Source of the DNA: Chloroflexota bacterium
GTDB lineage: Bacteria > Chloroflexota > Anaerolineae > Promineifilales > Promineifilaceae
NCBI GenBank assembly: GCA_018004935.1
Contig: JAGNBF010000019.1
Span: forward strand, 1,634 to 58,165
DNA: 56,532 nucleotides
Reading direction: 5' to 3'
Numbering within the stretch: position 1 is the first letter of the stretch; every line of letters begins with the position of its first letter. Of the stretch, positions 37,635 through 44,986 are shown in pieces. The translations under genes and the position numbers were made by a program. Under the pieces are notes generated by a model. It was given only the letters and a program-made list of their open reading frames with translations. It had not been told where the DNA came from and ran no database searches.

Positions 37635-38831
37635 ATGTACTGGTTAGAAGTGGCGATTGTGACGGGGGAACAGGTGGCGGAGGGGGTCGCGGCCGCGGTT
37701 GAACCTTTTGCTTATCAAGAAACAGTTGTGCTGGAGCAATTGGGGGATCCGGATGATCTGAACCCTAACGCCATGTTACCTTATGTGACGGTCAAATTTT
37801 ATGTGGCCGAAACGGATGACACACCGGCTTTGCGCCAGGCGATCATTGACAAAATAGCCGCCATTCAGCCCGACTTTCCCGCCGAGTTTCCCACCTTTCG
37901 CCCCTTGCAAGAAGAGGATTGGGCCAATGCCTGGAAAGTGCATTACAAGCCATTTAAGCTAGGCCAGCGGTTGTGGATTCAACCGAGTTGGGAGCCAGCG
38001 ATCAACGCTGAAGCGGATGATATTGTGCTAACGCTTGATCCGGGGATGGCCTTTGGCACAGGGTTGCACGCTACTACCCAACTGTGTCTGGCTCTGTTGG
38101 AAGAGGTGGTACAACCGGGGGGCCGGGTGTTGGACGTGGGCACGGGGTCGGGGATATTGGCGATTGCGGCCGCGAAGCTGGGGGCGTCCTCTGTGGTTGC
38201 CATTGACAACGACCCCCTGGCCGTTGCCGCCACCCAGGGCAACCGGGCCATGAATGGGGTGGAAAATCAGGTACAGGTCTGGCAAGGGGAGCTGGCAACT
38301 GTGCCGGTTGAGCCATATGATGTGGTGGTGGTCAATATTCTGGCACCTATTATCATTTTGTTGTTACGTGAGGGCGGTTTGTTAAACTATGTCGCCCCGG
38401 ATGGTCATCTCATTTTGAGTGGCCTGATTAACGTGCAGAAGGAAGAAGTAGAGGCGGCGGTCGCGGCCGCGGGTGGTATTGTCCGCTCCGTTCGTCAAGA
38501 TGGCGACTGGCTTGCCCTTCGTGTATCTCGTAAAACATATAAAGACCGTGCCGAATTCTTGATCAACTATTTTGAGTGGGTGAACCGGGAATATCCTCAA
38601 AACCAATGGCAAACAGGAACAGAAATTGCCAGACGATGGTTAAAATTGCTTAATACTGATACTAAACTGTCGGTGGAAGAAGTCACAGCGTTTATTGACA
38701 TTGTTGATCAAAATAAAGATAGAGGAAGTGGCTGGTTTGATCTGGCTTTAGGAGTAGGTTCTTGGGCCAGAGCTAATGGATTTCCACTTCCTTACATTTA
38801 TTGGCCTGTGGGTATCGCCGAACAAAACTAA
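37635..38831 (+). CDS. prmA: Ribosomal protein L11 methyltransferase with a C-terminal extension
   Basis: A 398-aa protein. Residues 1-300 are PrmA: substrate-recognition N-terminal domain, DPGMAFGTGLHATT near 135, SAM motif VLDVGTGSGILAIAAA (165-180) and VVVNILAPII near 232. It trimethylates L11 in other bacteria. Residues 301-398, after LRVSRK, have no PrmA counterpart; they look like a separate small helical domain (AEFLINYFEWVNREYP; ARRWLKLLNT; WFDLALGVGSWARANG), are encoded by visibly lower-GC DNA and lack octamers. PrmA next to dnaJ is a common gene order. ATG 37635 follows AAGGGAAAG. Confidence 0.9.
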   Translation: MYWLEVAIVTGEQVAEGVAAAVEPFAYQETVVLEQLGDPDDLNPNAMLPYVTVKFYVAETDDTPALRQAIIDKIAAIQPDFPAEFPTFRPLQEEDWANAWKVHYKPFKLGQRLWIQPSWEPAINAEADDIVLTLDPGMAFGTGLHATTQLCLALLEEVVQPGGRVLDVGTGSGILAIAAAKLGASSVVAIDNDPLAVAATQGNRAMNGVENQVQVWQGELATVPVEPYDVVVVNILAPIIILLLREGGLLNYVAPDGHLILSGLINVQKEEVEAAVAAAGGIVRSVRQDGDWLALRVSRKTYKDRAEFLINYFEWVNREYPQNQWQTGTEIARRWLKLLNTDTKLSVEEVTAFIDIVDQNKDRGSGWFDLALGVGSWARANGFPLPYIYWPVGIAEQN

Positions 38832-38878
38832 AGTAGTGCTATAATCAAATAGACGTTCCAAATCAATGGAGGTAAACC

Positions 38879-39115
38879 ATGAGCGTTAGAGAATATGTCA
38901 CCCGTACTCTAACTGAGTTTAATGACCAAGAGTTGGAATTGATTGCCGAGTACCTGGCTTTTCTAAAATTTCGCGCTCGCGGCCGCACCAAACCTCAATT
39001 CGACGCCCAGAAACTAGAAAGCCTCTATGCTGAATTTGCCGCAGAAGATTATTTCTTAGCTGAAGCTGGTATAGAGGATTACCAATTGAGTCTCGAAGCT
39101 GAGGACGCAATATGA
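38879..39115 (+). CDS. Antitoxin of a MazF-type toxin-antitoxin pair
   Basis: A 78-aa acidic protein (MSVREYVTRTLTEFNDQELELIAEYL; tail LSLEAEDAI). The strong Shine-Dalgarno GGAGG lies 8 nt before the ATG. Its stop overlaps the start of a mazF-like frame by ATGA, the classic arrangement of a toxin-antitoxin operon, which is the main reason for the call. The toxin is broken, so this antitoxin may now be orphaned. One octamer lies in the middle (RARGRT). Confidence 0.78.
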   Translation: MSVREYVTRTLTEFNDQELELIAEYLAFLKFRARGRTKPQFDAQKLESLYAEFAAEDYFLAEAGIEDYQLSLEAEDAI

Positions 39116-39313
39116 ATATTAAACGAGGCGAAATTTGGTTAGCAGATTTGAATCCCATTCCAGGTTCAGAACAAGCAGGAACTCGACCCGTCTTGATTTT
39201 AAGGTGAAGGTGGAGTCAGTAACGACTCCGTTATCTTGTGCCATCAACTTCGCACCCTTGATAAAAGCAGGCTCCAACACAAAAATTTGGCGCTGTTTCC
39301 CCAACAACACTGA
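39112..39313 (+). pseudogene. mazF/pemK-type toxin remnant with internal deletion
   Basis: The first 31 codons encode a normal MazF start (KRGEIWLADLNPIPGSEQAG then TRPVLIL), and a stop follows at 39205-39207. A frame one base later from 39206 reads GVSNDSVILCHQLRTLDKSR, the C-terminal third of the same family. The middle section that should hold the conserved PITS/T region is gone. So a deletion of roughly 30 codons with a frame change inactivated an mRNA endonuclease. The intact antitoxin gene lies upstream. Confidence 0.88.
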
Positions 39314-39374
39314 ATAAAGTAGAGAATTGCATTCTCTTCACAATAGGAATAGAGATATAGAATTACAGAGAAGG

Positions 39375-39710
39375 ATGACCAAAACAAACATTTACCGCGA
39401 AATAGTTGTGCAACTTCTCGAAGAATACGCCAGCTACCCCCCATCAGTGGGTGACGTTGACATGCAGACAATTTTTGATGACAAACAGAATCGCTATCAA
39501 CTCATGGCCATCGGCTGGCAAGGCAAAAAACGGGTACATGGATGTGTCATCCATATTGACATCATCAGCAACAAAGTATGGTTGCAACACGACAGCACCG
39601 ACGCCGAAATAGCCCGCCAACTCGTTGAACATGGTATTCCAGCAGATCATATCGTTTTAGGGTTTCAGCCTGAACATTATCGTCAATACAGTGAGTTTGC
39701 CGTTCACTAA
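39375..39710 (+). CDS. XisI-family protein (fdxN element excision controlling factor)
   Basis: A 111-aa protein matching the XisI family: start NIYREIVVQLLEEYASYPPS, YQLMAIGWQGKKRVHGCVIHIDI, IARQLVEHGIPADHIVLGFQPEHYR. XisI works with XisH in cyanobacterial DNA element excision, and xisHI pairs are widespread and poorly understood elsewhere. No xisH precedes it; upstream is the mazF remnant. ATG 39375 follows GAGAAGG closely. Only 3 nt separate it from the downstream deacylase gene, whose GC is higher. Confidence 0.88.
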   Translation: MTKTNIYREIVVQLLEEYASYPPSVGDVDMQTIFDDKQNRYQLMAIGWQGKKRVHGCVIHIDIISNKVWLQHDSTDAEIARQLVEHGIPADHIVLGFQPEHYRQYSEFAVH

Positions 39711-39713
39711 CCT

Positions 39714-40196
39714 ATGAGTTCACAACCTCTTTCCCCCAGTGCTCAAAAAGTCCAAGATGCCCTGAGCCAGTTTGGTTTGGAATTACAGGTGGTCGAGTTG
39801 GCGGCGTCCACCCGCACCTCGCAGGAAGCGGCGGATGCAGTCGGCTGTAGCGTAGGGCAAATTGTGAAGTCGTTACTGTTTCGCGGCCGCACCACCCACA
39901 CCCCCATCTTCATCGTCGCCAGTGGCAGTAACCGGGTCAACGAGAAAACCATCAAAAACCTGGTCGGCGAGGCCATCGAAAAACCGGATGCTGATTATGT
40001 CCGCCAGCGCACCGGCTTTGTCATTGGCGGTGTGCCCCCCGTAGGCCACGCGGAAAAACTCCGTACCTTCATTGACGAAGATTTGTTACAGTACGAGGAA
40101 ATTTGGGCGGCCGCGGGCACACCCAATGCCGTCTTCCGCCTCACCCCGGCTGACCTGAAGACCATTACCGACGGCGAAATTATCTCCGTGCGTTAG
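39714..40196 (+). CDS. YbaK/ProX-type aminoacyl-tRNA deacylase
   Basis: A 160-aa editing-domain protein, which in this family removes mischarged amino acids (often Ala or Cys) from tRNA. Typical features are VGQIVKSLLFRG (the conserved Lys), VASGSNRVNEKTIKNLVG and GFVIGGVPPVGH near 105. Length fits a free-standing domain. It starts 3 nt after the xisI stop but shows normal GC and two octamers, so the end of the foreign patch probably lies here. Confidence 0.9.
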   Translation: MSSQPLSPSAQKVQDALSQFGLELQVVELAASTRTSQEAADAVGCSVGQIVKSLLFRGRTTHTPIFIVASGSNRVNEKTIKNLVGEAIEKPDADYVRQRTGFVIGGVPPVGHAEKLRTFIDEDLLQYEEIWAAAGTPNAVFRLTPADLKTITDGEIISVR

Positions 40197-40324
40197 TTTT
40201 CAGGGGAACTCAAAAAATGGTCAATGGTTAATCGCCAATTGTCAATAGCCAACGAAAAACAACTCACCCCCTACTCCCAACTGTTCACTGTCCACTGTCC
40301 ACTCCCTCACCTCTGGAGAATCCT

Positions 40325-41575
40325 ATGTCCATCATCCGCCCTTTGCACGAATCCGAATTTGATGCCCTGGTTGACATCATGGCAACGGCTTACCCCAGCA
40401 TGAAACTCGTTACCCCGGAAGACAAACAAAGAACAAAGGAACGGTTTCTCACCACCAATCAGGAGAGTACCATCAATTTTTATGGTCTCTTCCGAGATGA
40501 AACCTTAGTCGGAGCGATGCGTTTGCATGATTTCACCATGCAACTATTTGAGACACGCACACTGGCGGGGGGAGTGGGCATGGTAGGAACCCATTTTCTG
40601 CACAAAAAAGAGAAGGTAGCCAAGGAGATGATCAGCTACTTCCACCAACATTACCGGGAACGCGGCGCGGCGATTACCACCCTTTACCCATTCCGCCCCG
40701 ATTTTTATAACCAGATGGGGTACGGCTACGGGGGCAAAATGTGGCAATATCGTTTTTCACCTGCCAGCCTACCCGGTGGCACAGAGAAGAGCCACATTGA
40801 TTACCTGAGTGTACGTGATAAAGAAGCGGTTCTGGCCTGTTTTGACCGGTACATGAGTCGCACGCATGGTGTCATGGCCAAAGCCACTTATGAAGTACGC
40901 CGCCTGCTAGAAAACCCCGCCATGCGAATAGTAGGCTACCGGGAGGGGGAACAGGTTTTGGGGTATGTCGCCTTTACCTTTCAACCCGTACCTGGGGGCA
41001 ACTTCCTGCAAAATGAGTTGCAGATTGAGGAGTTGGTTTATGATTCGCCCCAGGTGTTGTGGGAGTTATGCGCCTTTCTACGTTCACAGGCGGATCAGAT
41101 CGGGACGATTGTATATACCAGCCCGGATCCGAACTGGCATTTTTTGTTAAGTGATCCGCGCAATGGTAGCGGCCGCATTCTCCCCTCTGTGTGTCATGAA
41201 AACGCCGCCCAGGGGCTGGGGGCAATGGTGCGTGTCATTCATGCCCGGCGTTTGTTCACCCTTTTGCCCGACCATGACTTTGGGGGGCAAACGGTACGGC
41301 TGACCCTTTCTCTACGCGACACCTTTCTACCCGAAAATGATGGCGCTTTTGTGGTACATTTTGACCGCGGCCGCGCCCAAATCAGCCCCGATGACCGCAC
41401 CGATGTTACCGTTCGTCTGGATGTCGCCAATTTTTCTTCCCTGGTTCTGGGAGCCATCACCTTCCAGGAATTGATGCACTACGGTCTGGCCGAAATTTCC
41501 CACACCCAATATGTGCCTACAGTTCACCGCCTGTTCTTCAGCGACAGCCAGCCTGTCTGCCTGAGCCTGTTCTAG
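40325..41575 (+). CDS. Eis-like GNAT N-acetyltransferase with SCP2-like C-terminal domain
   Basis: A 416-aa protein with tandem GNAT domains and a sterol-carrier-like end, the Eis architecture. The first GNAT has GGVGMVGTHFLHKKEKVAKEM (acetyl-CoA loop) and LYPFRPDFYNQMGYGYGG, where the tyrosine near the end is the usual proton donor. The chain ends in the hydrophobic LFFSDSQPVCLSLF, and in Eis the C-terminal carboxylate is the catalytic base. Mycobacterial Eis acetylates aminoglycosides and proteins; the natural substrate here is unknown. RBS-like GGAG precedes ATG 40325. Confidence 0.88.
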   Translation: MSIIRPLHESEFDALVDIMATAYPSMKLVTPEDKQRTKERFLTTNQESTINFYGLFRDETLVGAMRLHDFTMQLFETRTLAGGVGMVGTHFLHKKEKVAKEMISYFHQHYRERGAAITTLYPFRPDFYNQMGYGYGGKMWQYRFSPASLPGGTEKSHIDYLSVRDKEAVLACFDRYMSRTHGVMAKATYEVRRLLENPAMRIVGYREGEQVLGYVAFTFQPVPGGNFLQNELQIEELVYDSPQVLWELCAFLRSQADQIGTIVYTSPDPNWHFLLSDPRNGSGRILPSVCHENAAQGLGAMVRVIHARRLFTLLPDHDFGGQTVRLTLSLRDTFLPENDGAFVVHFDRGRAQISPDDRTDVTVRLDVANFSSLVLGAITFQELMHYGLAEISHTQYVPTVHRLFFSDSQPVCLSLF

Positions 41576-41618
41576 CTTTTGTGTTACAATCCCGCCATCC
41601 TCGACAAACTGGTGGTAC

Positions 41619-42317
41619 ATGGCACAAATTCGTTTGTTATACCGTTTGCAAGAGATGGACAACGACATCCGGGTAAAGAAACAACGCCTGGGTGAAGTGT
41701 TGCGGTTACAAAAAGAAGATGAAACGGTGAAAAAGGCGCGGGCGGAAGCGGCCGCGGCCGCTTCCCAGCGTGAACATTGGCAAAAACAGCGTCGCAAGCT
41801 AGAAACAGAAATCGCTGACCTGGAGAATAAAACGAAACAGGCCAGCGACCGGCTTTATTCTGGTGTTGTGAAGAATCCTAAAGAGTTGGCCGATTTACAA
41901 CATCAGATCGAAGCCATGAGTCGGCATCATGCGACATTAGAAGATACACTGCTGGAAACGATGTTAGAAGTGGAAGAGGCAGAAAAGGAGTATGCGGCCG
42001 CGGCCGCAACCCAACAACAGGTGGAAACAACCTGGGAAAAAAACAATACCGGTCTACGCCACGAGCAAGAACAATTGGCCCTCCATTTGCATGATCTGCT
42101 GGGCCGTCGCCAAGAGATGTCCAAACTCATCAAACCGGGCGATCTTACCCTGTATGACCAACTCGCCAAAAAGCAAGGCGGGGTAGCCGTCGCTCAGGTG
42201 CAATACAATATGTGTGGCGTTTGCCGGGTGACTGTCTCGGCCCAAAAGATAAAATCTGCCCAAGAAGGTGAATTGGTCTATTGCGGCAGTTGCGGCCGCA
42301 TTCTTTACGCTCCCTAA
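41619..42317 (+). CDS. Coiled-coil protein with C-terminal zinc ribbon (DUF164/CT398 type)
   Basis: A 232-aa protein, mostly coiled coil from about 10 to 170 (EMDNDIRVKKQRLGEVLRLQ, then long Glu/Lys/Gln heptads), ending in a zinc ribbon with CGVC near 200 and YCGSCGRILY. The family is widespread, interacts with nucleic acid or sigma factors in Chlamydia (CT398), and its role elsewhere is unclear. Two overlapping pairs of GCGGCCGC (41748/41754 and 41994/42000) encode Ala runs inside the coiled coil. Confidence 0.88.
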   Translation: MAQIRLLYRLQEMDNDIRVKKQRLGEVLRLQKEDETVKKARAEAAAAASQREHWQKQRRKLETEIADLENKTKQASDRLYSGVVKNPKELADLQHQIEAMSRHHATLEDTLLETMLEVEEAEKEYAAAAATQQQVETTWEKNNTGLRHEQEQLALHLHDLLGRRQEMSKLIKPGDLTLYDQLAKKQGGVAVAQVQYNMCGVCRVTVSAQKIKSAQEGELVYCGSCGRILYAP

Positions 42318-42742
42318 CCGTTGAACGACAAACCTTTGAGTCTACTGCAAAAAAACCAGGTTCTGACTAATCTAACCGTCGCTTCCCAAAAGAAAGAAAC
42401 CGGGTTTTTAACTGCTTTGACCTTTTTTCAGTGGAATCAGCCTTTGCTTACATCCGTTGATACCCCATTTTTAAAGGAGTTCCCCATGGACGGAACACAC
42501 ACCAAGATGAATGAAAATAACGCCACCATTTTTCATCCCCATCCGTGTTTCTTCCTATCCATGTTTCCACTATCCGTGGCTATTTTCGTAGGAGTTCCCC
42601 ATGGACCTACGGCACACCAAGATGGATGAAAACCTGTAGGACGATTTTGTAAATCGTCCACCGGGCGATTTACCAAATCGCCCTACATTTTCGTAGGAGT
42701 ACGGAAACAACACTGCCCTCAATTTGTCCTTCCCATCACCCC
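42318..42742. repeat. Repeat-filled spacer
   Basis: 42337-42439 is a decayed, inverted 102-bp hairpin repeat; 42473-42705 is an inverted cruciform repeat with the TCCGTGTTTCTTCCTATCC linker. The remaining 35 bp lead to ATG 42743 without a good ribosome-binding site. Confidence 0.8.
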
Positions 42743-43258
42743 ATGAGCAATCAGTCAGAATCGCCCACGCCATCATCTAATTCCCACCCTGAAACCAAAG
42801 GGCTACACCGCCATAAAAAACACCGTGCTCACCGCCAGCAAGAGCAAAACTTTTTCGTTCGTTATCGTCTGGAATTGGCGATTGTCGGTTGTCTTATTTT
42901 TGGTCTACTCCTGCTGAGTAATCCGTTTGGCTTGATTAGCGCCACAGCGGTTGAAGCCAATACAACCACCACCAATTTCCTGCGGTGGTTGATTTTTCAG
43001 GGGGGCAGTGAATTAATAGGGGGCATCCTACTCATTTTGGGTTTTCCTCTGACACTCTTGTATTTGCGCCGACGAGTCATCCTTAACCAGCAGTATTGGC
43101 GACGCAATGGTTGTCCGCGTTGCGGCCGCGCCGACCTCCGCCGTACCAGTCGCACCCGATTCGACCACCTGCTCAATCAGGTGGGTATTCCCATCCGCCG
43201 CTACCTCTGCGCCGACTGCCACTGGGAAGGGGCACGCATTGACGAAAGCCACGTTTGA
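42743..43258 (+). CDS. Small membrane protein with cytosolic zinc ribbon
   Basis: A 171-aa protein. A His/Lys-rich polar N-terminus (GLHRHKKHRAHRQQEQN) is followed by two membrane segments (LAIVGCLIFGLLLLSNPFGLI; LIGGILLILGFPLTLLYL) and a C-terminal part with CPRCGRADLRR and YLCADCHWEG, a four-Cys zinc ribbon. I do not recognise a named family. Membrane topology places both ends on the same side, probably inside. One octamer encodes part of CGRA. Confidence 0.75.
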   Translation: MSNQSESPTPSSNSHPETKGLHRHKKHRAHRQQEQNFFVRYRLELAIVGCLIFGLLLLSNPFGLISATAVEANTTTTNFLRWLIFQGGSELIGGILLILGFPLTLLYLRRRVILNQQYWRRNGCPRCGRADLRRTSRTRFDHLLNQVGIPIRRYLCADCHWEGARIDESHV

Positions 43259-43310
43259 AGTGGCAAGTAGGCGAGTTTGCGAGTGCCGGAGCCATTTACT
43301 CACCCCCTCG

Positions 43311-43362
43311 CCACTCCCTACTCCCTACTCCCTACTCCCTACTTACCCACTCCCTACTCCCT
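43311..43362 (+). repeat. Heptamer tandem repeat CTACTCC, about 6-7 units
   Basis: CCACTCC, three CTACTCC, then CTACTTA and CCACTCC/CTACTCC-like units, ending 10 nt before ATG 43373. It parallels the CCCCA(C/T)T array at 3825, and a third tract is at 8274-8300. The preceding 43262-43310 contains GCGAGT/ACTCGC short inverted repeats. Confidence 0.82.
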
Positions 43363-43372
43363 GGACCCACCC

Positions 43373-44809
43373 ATGAACCCTGATGAATTCCGCCAACACG
43401 GCCACGACATGGTCAATTGGATTGCCGATTATCTGAGCCACCCGGAACAATATCCGGTGCTGGCCCAAACCGAACCAGGGGCGATCAAAGCCCAACTTCC
43501 GTCAATCCCCCCGGATCAACCAGAAGCCATGGCGGCGATATGGCAAGATTTTCAGAAAATTATCCTGCCCGGCATCACCCATTGGAACCATCCCGGCTTC
43601 ATGGCCTACTTTGCTAATACCGGCTCCCCGCCGGGCATCCTGGCCGAACTACTCACCGCCGCCCTCAATGTCAACGCCATGCTCTGGCGCACATCCCCCT
43701 CGGCTACGGAGTTGGAAGAGGTGACGCTAGACTGGTTGCGCCAACTGTTGGGGCTGTCCGACGAGTGGCAGGGCGTCATTACCGATACGGCTTCGATGTC
43801 GAGTCTGCTGGCCATCGCGGCCGCACGCGAGGCCACTAACCTGGACATTCGCAGTAAAGGGATGAGCGGCCGCGACGACCTGCCCCGTTTGCGCCTCTAC
43901 ATCTCCGACCAGACCCACTCCTCAGTCGAAAAAGGGGCCATCACCCTGGGGCTGGGGCAGGAAAATGTGGTCAAAATCCCTGGCAACGATGCCTTCCAGA
44001 TGCCGGTAGATGAATTGGAAAGTGCGATTCAGACCGATATTGCCGCCGGGTATCGCCCCTTTTTTGTTTGTGCCACGGTGGGCACAACCTCAACCACCAG
44101 CGTGGACCCGGTTCCGGCGATTGCCGAGGTAACGGCCCGGTATGGGTTGTGGTTGCATGTGGATGGAGCGTATGGTGGCGCGGCCGCGATCCTGCCTGAT
44201 AAACGTCACCTTCTGGCCGGAACCGACCAGGCCGATTCCTTCGTCGTCAACCCCCACAAATGGCTTCTCACCCCCATGGACTGTAGCACCCTGTACGTCC
44301 GTCGCGCCGCCATCCTCAAAAACGCCTTCAGCATCCTGCCCGAATATCTCCGCAGTGCCGAAACCGATGCCAATGCGGTCATTAACTACATGGATTACGG
44401 CGTGCAATTAGGTCGCCGTTTCCGTGCCCTGAAATTGTGGTTTGTTTTGCGCAGTTATGGCAGTGAGGGGTTACAACAAGTTTTACGCGAACATATTCGG
44501 CTGGCGCAGGAATTTGCCGGTTGGATTGACGCTTCCCCAAATTTTGAGCGTCTGGCCCCTACCCCTTTCAGCACCGTCTGTTTCCGCGCCCACCCCATTG
44601 GCCTGGATGATGACGAGGCCCTGAACCGTCTCAATGAAACGTTGATGAACGGGGTGAACAATCGCGGGCAGGTGTTTTTGTCGCACACAAAACTACGCGG
44701 CCGCTACACCATCCGCCTGGCGATTGGCAACCTGTACACTGGAGCGGAACAGATCGCGGCCGCGTGGGAGCAGTTACAAAACGAGTTAGCCGTCATCAGT
44801 AAACAGTAG
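43373..44809 (+). CDS. Aromatic-L-amino-acid decarboxylase family (PLP-dependent)
   Basis: A 478-aa group II decarboxylase. Motifs: HPGFMAYFANTGSPPGIL near 62, TDTASMSSLLAI (PLP phosphate binding), LHVDGAYGGAAAI (the Asp bonding the pyridine nitrogen) and NPHKWLLTPMDCS, whose Lys forms the PLP Schiff base. Substrates of close families are dopa, 5-HTP, tryptophan and phenylalanine; which one fits cannot be read. ATG 43373 is the family-like start (MNPDEFRQHGHDMVNWIADY); the frame is open upstream through a heptamer array. Five octamers lie in the gene. Confidence 0.92.
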   Translation: MNPDEFRQHGHDMVNWIADYLSHPEQYPVLAQTEPGAIKAQLPSIPPDQPEAMAAIWQDFQKIILPGITHWNHPGFMAYFANTGSPPGILAELLTAALNVNAMLWRTSPSATELEEVTLDWLRQLLGLSDEWQGVITDTASMSSLLAIAAAREATNLDIRSKGMSGRDDLPRLRLYISDQTHSSVEKGAITLGLGQENVVKIPGNDAFQMPVDELESAIQTDIAAGYRPFFVCATVGTTSTTSVDPVPAIAEVTARYGLWLHVDGAYGGAAAILPDKRHLLAGTDQADSFVVNPHKWLLTPMDCSTLYVRRAAILKNAFSILPEYLRSAETDANAVINYMDYGVQLGRRFRALKLWFVLRSYGSEGLQQVLREHIRLAQEFAGWIDASPNFERLAPTPFSTVCFRAHPIGLDDDEALNRLNETLMNGVNNRGQVFLSHTKLRGRYTIRLAIGNLYTGAEQIAAAWEQLQNELAVISKQ

Positions 44810-44949
44810 GGGCGGGGCAGGTGGGATTGACCTCGTTATTGCACCCAAACATCATCTCCCACCTGCCTCGCCCCTTGCTCATTCTACGCTCTGCGTGGAA
44901 TGAACGGCTGTGGCGCTCTGCGCCCCGGACGCGGAGCGTCCCAAACCCC

Positions 44950-44972
44950 GTGCCAACGGAGACCGTTGGCAC
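44950..44972. terminator. Stem-loop between convergent genes
   Basis: GTGCCAACGG-AGA-CCGTTGGCAC, a perfect 10-bp stem 14 nt past the end of the WD40 gene. There is no U tract, so a termination role is only positional. Confidence 0.5.
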
Positions 44973-44986
44973 GAGTCATTTGTTAT

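Noticed and set aside
38879-39313. Functional MazEF toxin-antitoxin pair
   Set aside because: The toxin frame stops after 31 codons and its middle is missing, so only the antitoxin can be made.
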